Shown one piece after another: positions 36,497 through 49,400 of a stretch of 64,000 nucleotides of DNA (its first letter is position 1; every line of letters begins with the position of its first letter). The stretch covers positions 46,007,212 through 46,071,211 of the forward strand of contig NC_052614.1 of assembly GCF_016545825.1 (NCBI RefSeq), in the 5' to 3' direction. The position numbers were made by a program, and so were the translations under genes. This DNA comes from Eucalyptus grandis. Lineage: Eukaryota; Streptophyta; Magnoliopsida; Myrtales; Myrtaceae. The notes under the pieces are model-generated. The model searched no databases. It was not told the DNA's origin and worked only from the letters and a program-made list of their open reading frames with translations.

Positions 36497-38666
36497 CATT
36501 TATCGTATGCAAAAGAAAAGACTCCAAAGTATCTAACTATATATATTACTCTCCTGAACCTAGCACACGTGCGTGTCCAAATTATAAGACAAAACCCATT
36601 ATGTCATGTCCCATTCCATGGCGAACAGATATTTACCCCATAATCAAGCACTATGCACCGCACTCATTGCACTCACATGACACTATATGCACTTATATAT
36701 CTCAAATAAGATGTGAGACTTACTTTTACACAACTAACATCTATTATGAGGTTTATTAGGCTCTATGTGCATCATAAAAGCCTGATGTAAAAGACACAAC
36801 ATCTAATATATGTTCTCGGGTCAAGACACTTTGCTAGTTAAATGTACAGTTTCGGTTTCGGATACAAAAGGCCTATCAATTCTTGTCAAAATACTACCAC
36901 ATTTTAGTATGTTATATTTAAGACATATACTGACAATTCCCGTGAAGAAACTTAAGTCTAATTCTCACTGTATTAAGAGTAACAGTTGCCATAATCTTTA
37001 CTAGCACCCTGTATCGACGTCCAGATTCTTTATCTACAAAGAAAATTGTTTTACTAGCCAAATCTAATCAATTTAATCTCAAATTTTGACACTTCATTCC
37101 CTAATATGTGTTCTACAATTTTCATTAAGGATTGTAAGTCCAATTCTAACTAGTTAAATACAGAAAATTCGTAAAATCAATAAAGGTCAAACCGTTTCTC
37201 ACAAAACAGTTTACTGGTTTTTACCAAAATTCACTTCTATCTCTATGTTTTTATATTCATATGGTTATAGCTACGTGTATAACTCAATATTATAGATGTT
37301 CTATCATGTAGAATGGTTTCTTTCTTATTTCCATCAACATACATAAAGAAAATATATACAAACAGAAGACTCCATAACCGTTTTCACCTAGAATAGAATA
37401 GGTATACACGATTTTTCTCACTCCTAGCCCGACCAAACCATTTATTTTTCCACAAGTCTCTTCTACAACACTTCATTACTTAATCACAGCAACTAAGAGT
37501 AACTTCAGCAAGTTTTCTCAACAAAGAATCCTTTCGCAGCTCGGCTCAAGTATATATCCACACTTCAACTCACACATCACCACATTCACCTCATTTCTTC
37601 ACTCGGCAAACATCTCTTCACTTTGCTCAATCAAAACAGCCAACTCTCATCAAGTTTTTGAAATATGCAAGGCTCAAAAACAACATGCAATGGCTTCTAC
37701 CTTCAATCTAACACTTACTAAGCTTAGATTAACCACAAAACGGCAACTACAAACTAAATCCTTCACTGTTTGGTTAGACCCACAAGCTTTCTTGACAAAA
37801 CAATGGATAACTATTAATTTAGAGTTGTATCTTTCCTTACCTTGTTCAGCTATTAGACAACACAAAGATGCTTGAAGATCAACACCAAAATTTCACATGC
37901 AAGAGAAGGAAGGTTGCTGGTTTGCTTCTGGTTTCACCACTCGACCGAGAGAAAACAGAAAAGAAGAAGATGAAGATGGGTTTCGGTCTTGAAGAGAGAG
38001 AGAGGGTTACGAAACTTAAGAGGGAAATAGGTCTACAAGGCTAATCCCTAGGCTAGACTAATGATGAAATTTGCTAATGATTATGTCTCTTGAGTTTGCA
38101 TGTCTCGGTTTGTGGGAATGAAACCGTGGGTGTCGAGTCCAAGGAGAAACGAGAGAGAGAGATGTCAGGGCGTCCAAGGTTGTTGTCTCAAATTCAATTT
38201 TTTCTACTTGATTTCAATTCTTTTATAATTATACAAAGTCATGACATATTTAACATATCGACTAGTCAATGTTAGTCTAGAAAGAATTCATCACAAGAAA
38301 TGCTAATGTTAGAAATTGATATTAGCATTATAAACATTAATAAAATTATCATAACAATAATCTATAAAATAAAATCACTCGGGCCTAAATATTCATCTTT
38401 GGCCCAACAGGCTTAATCTATAACAATCGGGCCCACAAAACTAAATTTACAATCTAATAATTCCAAACCTTGGCCCACTTCAAGCCAAGTTCAAGCCCAT
38501 AATCTCTCATTAGGCTTCTCAAGTCCAATTCGTGTGGCCTACTTATTTCTCAAGCCCACACATTTCTCACGATCCATCGGGTTCACTTTCTGGCCCAATC
38601 TAATTAATCTAAGTTCCTAATGATCTAATTACACTAATGAAGGTCAGTGAAATTTGGGATGTCACA
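36497..38666 (-). repeat. 5' LTR of the Tekay-like element, truncated (2170 bp)
   Basis: Collinear with 32025-34188 of the other LTR at high identity. About 262 bp corresponding to 31763-32024, which on the minus strand is the 3' end next to the primer site, are missing. The break is fused straight to RT sequence. Confidence 0.9.
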
Positions 38667-39441
38667 GAGGCGATGCCTGATTAAGTTCAAATGCCCCATG
38701 TCAACAGATGCTGAGTTGCAGTGGAGGCTGGGCCGATGCTCCTTTATGGAATGTCATCTAGGTGTGTAGTGCTAGATGTTGCTGTGCCCGACGGAGTGAG
38801 AAGAAGCTCGGTTACACCAAAAGGCCACCGACTATTGAGTTTGCCGTGGCCGATGGGTCATAATAATTAGAACATGCCTACATCGTTGTGTTGTCGTGCC
38901 TGATTATTGGGCAAAATTGTGTGGCACAGTGTGGGATGTGTCATAACGGTTTTACCTTATAATCAAGACCCATGTGAATATTTGAAGGATAAAAATGATG
39001 TGCTCTAGTTATTAACTGCGCTTGTTGTATCTATAAATGCATATGTGATGCACTAACATGCAGGGACGCACCGAGGCAAGGTGAGTTTTGTATGTTGTGT
39101 TTAGGGCCGCCTCAGAGGCAAATTTATGTCCTAATTGGAGTTTAGAGTTTTGACTCATTGAGATTTATCTCACCCCATCGTGGTTAACTTTTTCAAGTCC
39201 TTAGTATAGAGAGACGCGCAGTTTGTTTTGGGTTACCACGGGAGATGGATTATGAGTCTGCCTTCTTCCCTATCCCTGGGACCACCCAGACTCGTGTGTT
39301 AGTGGTGACCATGATTTGGGTCGATGAGGGCCTCCTTCACTTGGTGCCTCATCGCTTCAAGACGTGGTTCATTAACGAGCACAACGGTGCTCGGAAGGGT
39401 CCCCCTCCAGGGTTTTGATGGACCGCCCCTTGGGACGGATG
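38667..39441 (+). repeat. Family-1 LTR, second segment
   Basis: Continuation of the family-1 LTR after the Tekay-like insertion. It contains GCCGATG and GTGCCCGACGG-like tandem words comparable to 11413-11722 in the solo LTR. It ends at the copia LTR insertion. Confidence 0.65.
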
Positions 39442-40557
39442 TGAGAGTGCTAGTATGAACAAAATAAAGGAGTTAAGGAAGAGAATAAGAACACGAGATT
39501 TATAGTGGTTCGGCTTAATCCAAGCCTACGTCCACTCTCCCACGATAACAGCCTTCTTGGCTGGATTCCACTATGCAATCAACAAGAGATTACAACCGAG
39601 TGCAAACACTTAGTAGTAGATCACACTATCTCACTAAGTCACTCTCTTGGTATTTCTCTCACGATTACAAACGTTTAAGCTCTCAAGAGACAAGTATATG
39701 ATCGAAAGTCGCTTAGACTTTGGAATTATAAATTCTACGCTCCGTCTCTTACTTGCTCATCGGTCCATGATCTCCTTAAATACTCCTCCACTTCCAAACT
39801 ACCGTTGGACAGTATCCGGAGAATCGTCTTCCAATATACCCATTGGACAGCTACGTATCTTAGAAGATTTGGTAGCCGTTGAGTGACAAAGGTAAAATCC
39901 CAAATTGATTCCGATCGCCCATACAAACGAAATCTTGGTTTCCATAAGTAAAGCTTCTTCGTATAGAAAGATCTTGTCTTCAACATCCAATTGTCAATCA
40001 AATAGATTGAATCAATCAAATCAATCTTGATGTGGAATCCAAACCGGATCACTAGCCGTTGTATGATTGGGCTTGAGTTACGATTCATCGAATCTGGATG
40101 TAAAGTCGATAGCCATAGACTTTACAATCGAGTCTTTAGACTTTACAATCTGAGTCGTAGACTTTACAATTTGGGTGCAGTAGACTTTAAGGTCTGTACC
40201 CGGTTCGGCTTCAGCATAGAGTCGTCTTACGGTTCGGCATTCACGTTCAATGCGGAATTAGTCGAGTGAACAGACTTCTTATGTAGAACAGACTTTGATA
40301 ATAAAGTCTAGTAGTCTTCAGACTTTGAGTCTTGAGTCGCGGTCTTCGGACTTTGAGTCTCGAGTCGCGGTCTTCGGACTTTGAGTCTTGAGTCGCGGTC
40401 TTGGACTTTGAGTCTTGAGTCTAGCGGTCTTCGAGACTTTGATAATATCCTCTACATGTTCTAACATCTGCATGGCCTATTACTCAACCATCAAATATGT
40501 TAGTAGCCTTTGATTTATTTTGTCATCTTCAAAACATCATAAGGGATTTCCCTAACA
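39442..40557 (-). repeat. Solo LTR of a copia-type element (1116 bp)
   Basis: Flanked by a perfect 5-bp target duplication GGATG (39437-39441 and 40558-40562). The minus strand starts TGTTAGGGAAATCCCTTATG and ends GCACTCTCA. It carries the word GTGGTTCGGCTTAATCCAAG (plus strand) typical of some plant copia LTRs. No internal domain adjoins it. A related fragment is at 16120-16400. Confidence 0.88.
40321..40441. repeat. 28-bp minisatellite in the copia solo LTR
   Basis: About four copies of a unit beginning GACTTTGAGTCTTGAGTCGC and ending GGTCTTCG. It is preceded at 40110-40190 by a looser series of TAGACTTTACAATC words. Confidence 0.85.
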
Positions 40558-40916
40558 GGATGATGGGGAGGTAGCTCACCCCATGGACATCGACATCCCG
40601 GATGATGTCGTGGAGGATCCATAACCCGAGTCAGAGGGGTCTAGGGTGTAGGTTGCTGAGGAGTTCTTTTGAGACAAACTTATGTATATAAACTCCTAGG
40701 GTTAACTTGGTATGTATATAAAGTGCAGTTTGTGAAAAATCATGTTGTGTGTTTTACTATCCCTATGTTTGTTGGTTGGCCGAGTGTTTGTTTAATTCGC
40801 TTCCGCATGTGCTTAATTGAAAGATAAAAAGAAAAGGTCGGCAACACATCCTAGGACGTCGCATTTTTAATCGACCACCAAGGGATGTGCGTGTACCCAA
40901 GGTTCAGGTCGTGACA
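40558..40916 (+). repeat. Family-1 LTR, 3' terminal segment
   Basis: Contains the family terminal block: CTTCCGCATGTGCTTAATT, GGTCGGCAACAC, GGACGTCGCATTTTTAATCG, GGGATGTGCGTG, and the end GGTTCAGGTCGTGACA. It is the reverse complement of the starts of the copies at 10533 and 43659. Only six bases separate it from the next element's LTR. Confidence 0.85.
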
Positions 40917-40922
40917 AAGTTA

Positions 40923-41611
40923 TGTGAATCATTGCGAAATGATCGTTCTACGAATGCTCAGATGATGCGAATTGTGAACCTTGATCTACAATCAAACCTA
41001 TGATTGGCAACCTCAGTATGAATGTGACATGTTGATGAACACATGTCAACCAACCAACGTTATAGACGCCAAAAGTGAAAGAATTTGCTATCTCGCTCGA
41101 TAAGTCAAATCGATCATCATAAGGGAACTTTGATAAGGTCAAGTCCTCAAAAAAAAACAATTGAAGAGAACCTCTCAATATGTTTTCATTCCTCAAAAAT
41201 AAAATCTATCTCCCAAAGAAATTCGGCAAATCCTTAATATAGGCTTTCTAGCCGCCACACAAACCCTAAACCAACCCTAAAAATCTAATGCGTCGTATTG
41301 TAGAATATGCCTAAATAAGAAGATAATTTTTTTTTTTTTACTTGGTCAAATATTTGGTGACTAGATAATCAAATTATGCCAAGATTTCCAATATTCATCA
41401 AAATTTGATTCAAGGTCATCTCCATGCCAAATATTACACCAAGATTTGTAAGATTCTTCAAAATTTGATCCTAAGTCATCTCCACGCCAAAGATCACAAA
41501 CCATGATGCTAGTAGCTTGCCTAAATTGCTTGGCCCGCGCTCGAGTAATCGAACCAGTAGGAATAAACAATGGGTCCCTAGCACCTCCTCCTTGATATGG
41601 CTGGATGTCCA
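40923..41611 (-). repeat. 3' LTR of gypsy element E
   Basis: Matches 58715-59401 along its length (for example GATCGTTCTACGAA, GGCAACCTCAGTATGAA, CAACCAACCAACGTTA). It contains the last codons of the pol frame. Confidence 0.88.
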
Positions 41612-42637
41612 CTTCATTCCCTCCCCCATGCAAAGGATTTACCCTCAAATCATCACTGGCATCAAAAAGAGTCAAGTAAAAAGCGTTAAACATAGCACTA
41701 ACATCATACTCACTTAGAAGATCAAGCTTGTAGGTGTTAATGTTAACTCTTTCCAACACCATGAACGGTCCATCCCCTCGTAGTAATAACTTAGAATGTC
41801 GCTACTCAACATATCACTCCTTGTGCATATGAACCCAAACCCAATCACCGAGTTTAAACACCATTTCCTTGCGCCCTTTGTTGGCTTGCCTTGCATATTG
41901 CTCAGTCTTGCGCTCAATATTTGCGCGCGTCTTCTCATGCAAGACCTTGACAAATTCAGCTTTCTTTGCTCCATTTAAATCCACACGTTCACCAACTGGC
42001 AAATGAGTTTAATCTAACAGAGTTAGCGGATTAAAACCATAGACAACCTCAAATGGTATATATTTAGTAGCTGAATGCGTGCTCCTATTATATGCAAACT
42101 CAACATGTGGTAGACAATCTTCCCAAGATTTTATATTCTTTTTAATAATAGCACGCAACAATACCCCTAAAGTTCTATCACCTACCTTGGTTTGACCATC
42201 GGTCTATGGATGACAAGTAGTAGAAGATAACATCCGTGTTCTTAGTTTTTTCCACAATGCTTTCCAAAAGTAGCTAAAAATTTAGAATCTCGATTTGAAA
42301 CAATTGATCTAGGCATGCCATACAAACGTACAACCTCCTTAAAGAACAAATCAGCAACATGAGATGTATCATCAGTTTTATTACAAGGTATAAAATGAGC
42401 CATCTTTGAAAACCGATCAACAACCACATAAATAGAATCTCTACTATACTTAGACCTAGGCAATCCTAACACAAAATCCATAGAAATATCAGTCCAAGGA
42501 TGCGTTGGAATAGTTAATGGTGTATACAAGCCATCCGGTTTAGTTGTAGACTTCGATTGCTTACAAGCAATGCATCTCTCACAGACACATGTGACATCTC
42601 TCTTCATATGTGGCCAATAAAAATGTTCATGCAGCAC
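41612..42637 (-). pseudogene. Integrase of gypsy element E
   Basis: N-terminal zinc-binding part [13 protein letters not shown] with [11 protein letters not shown]. The core has the first Asp in SMDFVLGLP and [14 protein letters not shown], then IVSNRDSKF where IVSDRD is usual. After breaks comes the C-terminal part (KLGDWVWVHMHKE, NINTYKLDLLSEYDVSAMF). The final part reaches the 3' LTR through GGNEVDIQPYQGG. It is split over several frames and so inactive. Confidence 0.82.
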
Positions 42638-43302
42638 TTAATAAGTCTTATTAATGCCAAAATACCCCATTAAACCACCACTATGCATTTCACGCACCAA
42701 CAATTCATGCAAAGAACACTTAGGCAAACATAGTTTGTTTTCACGGAAAAGATAACCTTCATGTCTATAGAATTTATCAAATGCAGCATGCTCACATGCT
42801 TTGAACACTCTCCCAAAGTCATCATCATCATTATATAAGCCCTTGATATGCTCAAAACCTAGACATTTTGCTTCTAAAGTAGTTAGAATCACATACCTTC
42901 GAGAAAGTGCATTAGCTACCACATTCTCCTTACCTTTCTTGTACTTGATCACATATGGAAAAGTCTCGAAGAACTCCATCCATTTGGCATGTCTTTTATT
43001 CAACTCCTGCTACCCTTTCAAGTACTCAAGGTCTCGTGATTGGTGTGGATCACAAACTCTTTCGGCCATAGATAACGTTGCCAAGTCTCCAGAGCTTGCA
43101 CTAAAGCATACATCTCCTTATCGTAAGTAGGATAATTCAATGTTGCTCCACTCAACTTCTCGCTAAAATAAGTTATGGGACGCCTTCTTCGAATCAACAT
43201 GGCTACAATTCCTGTACCCAAAGCATCGCACTCTATCTCAAAAGTAGCACTGAAATTCGGCAAAGATAACAAAGGAGCATTAGTCAACTTATCTTTTAAC
43301 AA
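42638..43302 (-). pseudogene. RNase H region of gypsy element E
   Basis: [52 protein letters not shown] and [10 protein letters not shown] (THDH changed to TNHE) are the RNase H strand-helix order. They are followed after a stop near 43010 by [21 protein letters not shown] and VANALSRR, the usual end of RNase H before integrase. Confidence 0.82.
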
Positions 43303-43314
43303 ATTAAATGTTTT

Positions 43315-43658
43315 CTATTGCTCTTCTCCCCATGTGAAACCCACGTGCTTTTCGATAACCTCGGTCAAAGGTGTGGCAATGGTGCTGAAATTTCTCACAA
43401 ATCGCTGATATAAACTCGCCAATCCATGAAAACTACGCACCTCTCCTATGGTTTTAGGCATTGGCCATTCACGGATTGCTTTCACATTTCCTTCATCAAC
43501 CTGTATATCATTAGTACTAACAACAAATCCTAGAAATACTAATTTGTTGGTAACAAAAGAGCATTTCTTTATATTAGCATACAATTGCTCGGCCCTTAAA
43601 ACCTACAAGACAGCTCACACATGCTCAATATGGTCATCAGGGCTTCGACTATATATCA
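43315..43658 (-). pseudogene. RT C-terminal half of gypsy element E
   Basis: Starts right at the inserted LTR with IYSRSPDDHIEHV, the codons that follow the RT active site. It continues YANIKKCSF, LGFVVS, WPMPKTIGEVRSFHGLASLYQRFVRNFS, with stops between. The other half of the same RT lies 12 kb away at 55642-56327. Confidence 0.85.
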
Positions 43659-46404
43659 TGTCACGCCCCGATCCTCCGAGCGTGTGCCCATCCTTTTGCG
43701 GTCAATTGAATAGCGATGTCCCAGGACGCATCACCGACCCATTCATTTTAATGAACACACGAAAGCAGATAAATAATCTCCAGACAACAATTCAATGGAA
43801 TAGAAAAGTAGGGTCATAATTTTGAAGACTGAAACCACACACTAATATATACATATCACACCCAGTCATATACGATACAAGCCGAGGTGTATATATATTC
43901 AGGGTCTACAACACAGGGGGGAAGTTTCTTAAAACTATGGGTCCTCATCCTCCTCTTCATCTTCATCTATCTCCCAGTTGAAGCCTTCAGCAGAATACAC
44001 CGGGGACCCTGAAACTGACATGTCCGGCTCCACATCTTCCACTGAACCCTCGGGAGGATCTATTGTGCCTTTCCCAAAGGCTACTTCTAGCACGAAGCTG
44101 GGAATCTCCGACTCAGGTATGGGACCTGCCCTCTCCCCATCTCGAGCCTGGTGATACCATGCTCTGTATTAATGAGGTACCTTATGGGGTAAGGCCTTAT
44201 CGACCCAGACCACGGATTTCATCAGCTCATAGGTCCATCCCCTAACGCTCCCATGTAGCAGGATAAAACACGTTTGCTCTATCACCTTCTTAGGTTGACC
44301 AAAACGCTCAGGAGGAGCTGCCATCTAGGAACCCGAAATGTTATCCCACAATGAAGTGAGACGACATCTCAGCAAGTTCATCCCCCTAAGACTCGACTAG
44401 GAAGAAAATACACCCCTAGGGCTGCCTAAGCACAAGCACAAGTCAGAGGACTTACCTTTGCCTCGATTTCCTTCCTGCAAGTCAAAGCAATTAACAAATT
44501 TATCGAATCACTCCAACAACTTAATTCATCAAAACAGATCGAATCATCAATCAATCAACCCAGTAAATTCCATATCATCAAGACCATCACACGGTCCTTC
44601 CAATAATTACCCATTCCAACCAATAATTACGGCCACACTCGGGCACGGCTTACTAAATGTTCGGCGGTGAATTACGACACAACGGGCACAGCCTGTTCCA
44701 ACTCGGTGGCAAATTACGGCCTAATAGGCACGACTGTGTTTTGGCGATTAATTACGGCCTAACGAACACGGCCATACTTCGGCGGTTTTCTTGATCCATC
44801 CCATATCGTCATGCACAACATACGTTACCTCAACTTTCAATAGTCATCTCACTATGACTATAAATATAATCCATTTTCAACATCTTTATCATACCCGATG
44901 AAAAGTATCGTGTGTGGGTACACGGTCAGCCTCAGTCAAAAATATAATATTTGCACTTTCAAAATTCCCACCATTTATATAGTCGATAAAAACATTTTTG
45001 GCTCTGTAAACTTATTCCCAGTGAATTTTCAATTAATTATTGAAATTAAATAAACTTTGGAATAAAAATCCAAAATCACAAATCACACACAATTAGCACA
45101 AATTAGAACTCAATTAAATAAACAAGTCACACCATTACAATCGGCACGAAATTTCAATCACTGACTATCTCGGTCTAATTTCTGAAACATAAATAAATAA
45201 ATAAATATTATGGAAATTTATTATTAAATGCATATAAATAGAACTTAGGCCTGTAAAGCCTAATTAAAAGCTAAGACGAACCCGGAAGATTTTCAAACCA
45301 CTCTAGATAATTACTAGAGCTTGTCTAGGCTCTAATTGCACTAAACTAGCCACCTAACATGCAATATCGGCTAATTAATTCATTAATCCAATCTAACTAA
45401 CCACCTAATCCCTAATTAAGTTAACTAATCAACCCTTAAGCATCATTAACTTACTAAGTAGGGATTAGTGAGTTAAACTCACTTGATTGACGATCCGCTT
45501 GAATCAAAACGATGAGGACGCGGAGAGGGTCGAGAAAGTCCAAAGAGGGGATGCCTTTTGGGGTCGAGAAAGCCACAAAAATGGGCCAAATAGTGGCTGG
45601 AAACCCAGGGCTGTTCGGTTCTGGTTGGGGTCGAGAAAAGTGGGACCAGTGACTCGGTTGAAGCAGAATCGAGCAGCGGAGAACGGTAGTGGCGAGGCTT
45701 CACGGCAGCAAGCATGCGGTTGAACGGCGATGTGCAAGCTCCGACGGTCATTGGGGGGGCTCGGGGATGCAGCTAGAGCAGAGATGATGGCCACGGATGA
45801 CAGCGATGTGCTGGCTTGCGCCTAAGCACGTGACGGCAACGACGGTGAGCGGTGGTTCCGGCGAGGTTGGCAACGGCTTGGGGAGACGGAGCTGGGGTTT
45901 TCTAGTTTGAGGAAGACTTCCAAGATCTGCAATGGACGAGGGGTCGATGGATGAGGGCGGGGAAAGGTGGGGGAGACCAGCTGCCATGGGGGGACCACTT
46001 TGGTCTCCTCTCTTCTCTTTAGTCCCCTTGGTGTGGTCCCACCAAGGCTTGCTGTCTTCCACAACCAAATTCCAGCCACAACACTCCTTCTAGAAGCCCT
46101 TGAAATGGTCCAATTGTTGTGGGCAAAGGGCCATACGAATTTCACAACATTTTCCCTCAAATTGGACTTCAATTCCTCTTTGAATCAACTCAATTCGGCT
46201 TATAAAAATTCAACTGTCGAGTCCTCAATCAAATTGGCATATTCCTCGCCAATAGAACCCACTTGCATCCTAATTTCGTAATAAAAATGGACCTCTGAAT
46301 TGTTTGGTAAAAAATGGCCTTATCTAGACTTTTTGCCAAAAATCTCAGTTTGTAGAAAAATCTTCGGAGAGTGAGTCGACGTTCCTAAAATGACTTGCGA
46401 CATG
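43659..46404 (-). repeat. Family-1 solo LTR inside element E, first part
   Basis: Plus strand starts TGTCACGCCCCGATCC (minus-strand end GGGCGTGACA), collinear with 10533-13553. It includes the ACGGCCTAAC tandem block (44625-44790), TTAGTGAGTTAAACTCAC at 45466 and a GC-rich block. Interrupted at 46404 by element D, it resumes at 55098. The near-matching 5-mers TATCA (43654-43658) and TTTCA (55642-55646) are a target duplication with one mismatch. ORFs at 45479-46281 are not genes. Confidence 0.85.
44625..44790. repeat. Tandem repeats in the family-1 LTR (AATTACGGCCTAAC)
   Basis: Three to four copies of a roughly 45-bp unit (for example GGCGGTGAATTACG, GGTGGCAAATTACGGCC, GGCGATTAATTACGGCC). 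The position corresponds to the GTGGCATCACGG repeats of the solo LTR at 11413-11722. Confidence 0.75.
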
Positions 46405-49400
46405 TGTCGCGACCCGATCTCGCCGCCCCTAGAGAAGTGTCCAAGGAAGGGAAATGTCGGATTTAGGGGTACTTTGATCTCGAGAGTTCCTTCACGAGAT
46501 CACGAGCTCTCCCAAGCTCATACCCCGCGTGACAGCGAATTTATTTATATGATCTAGGTATTTAACAACCTAAAAAATATACAGGAGTCGCCACTAGCCT
46601 CAACTTTGGGGGTCGGCTAGAAACCCAATCGAGGGTCGGGAGTGTTCCCTCGATTCCTACGCAACCAGATATCTAGGTTCGGGGACTTGGGTTACGCTAA
46701 TATTGCTATTAGCGCCCTTTCGGTACCTAAACAGTATGTTGTGTTTTTCCTAACATGTCCATGCGTTTCTTTTTACATTTTTTAGGATCATCAATTCCTA
46801 GACTAAGTGATCATGCGTGGTTGATCATTTTCATTCTATTCTATTTCTGAGAAATGAAAGGAAATCAAACAATGAAAATGAAAATTAAATTGCAAGATAT
46901 GAAGTAAACAATCAAGAAAAGCAGTAAATCTATCATGCAATTCTAAAAATATAAAAGAGAAAACACAATTAAGAAAAATGAGGGAAAAAGGGAAAACCCG
47001 CAACTCGTCGGGTTTTATACAACAAATGGAGCCCGAGACATATGTCGGGAAAATGGGTATTACATGAAAATGGTCGGAATGGACATCGACCTCCACCATC
47101 TTCACGCCTTCTCCATCTTCAAGGTCCTAATCTAAACCTAATCTAAGAAATTTATGACTAGGTGCATACAAGTGAAAGAAACAATCATCACAACTAAGAT
47201 CAAAACAATTGGGGTAGAAGCCTTGTATGATTGGCACTGAGAAAAAAGCACAGAAATCAAGCATTTTATAAAGAGCAACTTTCATGAATGGAATCTCCTG
47301 AGACGTATCGAGTTCAAGTAAAGTCAAATTCATGGCCGAAAAGCAACAATTGCTAAAGCATGCAAATCAATCATAAGCAAATCAAAGAATGATGCATGAT
47401 AACTGATTTGTTAAGCCACCTAATCAATGCATGAAAATCATGAAATTTGAACATGACGTAGGGTTAAATGTGAAGAAAAAGTTTGATTTAGACATTCAAC
47501 CCTAAATCTGTATGCAAAAGGCCACACAAATCCATTAACATTGATATGTGACTTGTCATTAGAAGCAAAATGCATGACAATTTCAGTTGTGGTATATCGA
47601 CTTGATGCATGGTTTTTACATGGTCAATGATCTTAAAATGAGGCATGCCATACATCATTGCAAAGCTTATGATATGCTCTAAGTATGTCTAGAAAGCATC
47701 AAGCATCAAATATGCTCTTAAGGAACTTGATTGAAGACATTTTCATAGAAACGCAATCAATTAAAATCACAGCAGGGATTGCACAAAACATGGATGATAT
47801 TCATTGAAATGAAGACATAAAGAAAATCTATGAATGTCCAAGTATATAGAAGAAAATTTCCCGATCATCTATCATGAGACATCGAAGTCCTACTTTGCTC
47901 ACAAAAATCTATATGAAAAACATAAACGAAACAGGGCAAAAATCCAACATTACAGATTGCAGCAACTCAAACGTGACTTTATGGAAGCCATTGACCTTGC
48001 TAACGATGATCACTTGATTCAAGCTATACCTTGTTAGAAATTTTATGAAATTTCCAATGACTCATGAAAGATTCAACTCCAGCAAAGCATGTTCACTAAC
48101 TCAAATTTGAGCACACGCCTCAGGTCTCAAACATGACAGATTCTGGACCGAAATTTGGACATGTGAAAACCATATCACATGAGATTCAATCAAGGAATTC
48201 TACAGCTCATTGGAAAGATATTCAAACCATCTTCGACTTTCATGAAGACTTCGAACACAGAAAAACACAATAATCAGCTCATATCAAGTTATTTGCACAG
48301 AAGGTCAGACCAGCGAAAGAAACATAACACATCAGCAGATTAGTGCTCTTTGCAAGAAGCATCAGGCATGGCAAATGATGGCCAAATTGCACATATAATA
48401 TGTCTATGGAAAGCTTGAGAAGTCTATTACAAATCTCTAGAAGACATTAAGTCCAAATAACATCATCTACCAGCTCAGTCCAGTTGAAACAGAAAGTGAC
48501 ATATCAGGCATACGAAATCGCGACACATCAACTATTCCATTTCAATACTAACAGCAGCTAGCCACAGGAAAAAAAAAAAAAACAAACAGCATATCACAAG
48601 CAGCTTTAAGAAGACAACGTTCTCAGATTCAACATGCATATTTTTTCTAAAGAGACTCCAAGAGCCAAGATATATCAATCGGCTAAAACAATCTACACAA
48701 GAACAAGCAAAACAGCAAAACAGAACCAAGCTAAGACATAATTCATCTAATCTATATTTAATCCACAACTTCCAGCATGCAGTTGGAATGGTAACAGAGC
48801 ATACGAGGCTGCAAATTGTGATTGTTTGATGACAAATTGCCATGAAATTGAAGCCATATTTTCTCAGAAGCATGAATGAGTCTACTTGATCAAAATGGCA
48901 TCAATCCATAACCAAACTAGCTTCAAGTTGGAATCAAATGCACACCCAAACATGGTCAGCATACATGGGTCGATTTTCAGTAAAATTTGACTTATCCTTG
49001 ACATAATATTTTTTCCACATGCTTCAATCATAAGCAGCAATTATAGCATACTGATATTCATATATGGCGTGTGTCATGGAAAGTCAAATTTGCATTTGCA
49101 ATAAATAGCAAGACTCGAGCGCAGTAAAGACTATGAACATGCATTTAGTTTAGGCATTTCATCGAACGCTAAATAGGCGCAAGAAAAACGGGGAGCACCG
49201 AGACTGAGCTTGAGTAGGGATTTAAAAACAATCCCAGCATGCACATGGATAAAATCGAAACTCACATGAACAGGACAACGGCGACCTGGTCTAATGATTC
49301 CAAAACTAAGCACAAAGAAGAGACAAAATAAGGCAATCGGTCAAGGGTTCCTACCTGGCTCGCGGCACCAGACAGGAGATAAGATCCGAGAAATCGTCCA

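Larger units (their letters stand above)
31763..38666 (-). mobile_element. Tekay/Del-like chromovirus (Ty3/gypsy), internally deleted
   Basis: Bounded by an exact 5-bp target duplication GAGGC (31758-31762 and 38667-38671). Ends are TGTGAC...GTCACA. On the minus strand the order is 5' LTR (38666-36497), partial RT, RNase H, integrase with chromodomain, polypurine tract AAGTAGGGGAGAGT (34202-34189), and 3' LTR (34188-31763). Primer site, gag, protease and the first half of RT are gone, with about 260 bp of the 5' LTR's 3' end. The two LTRs are very similar, so insertion was fairly recent. It lies inside a family-1 LTR. The lineage is assigned from the chromodomain style. Confidence 0.92.

Noticed and set aside
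45479..46281. Group of ORFs of about 80-116 codons
   Set aside because: They are within the family-1 LTR (copy B), with no conservation of frame.
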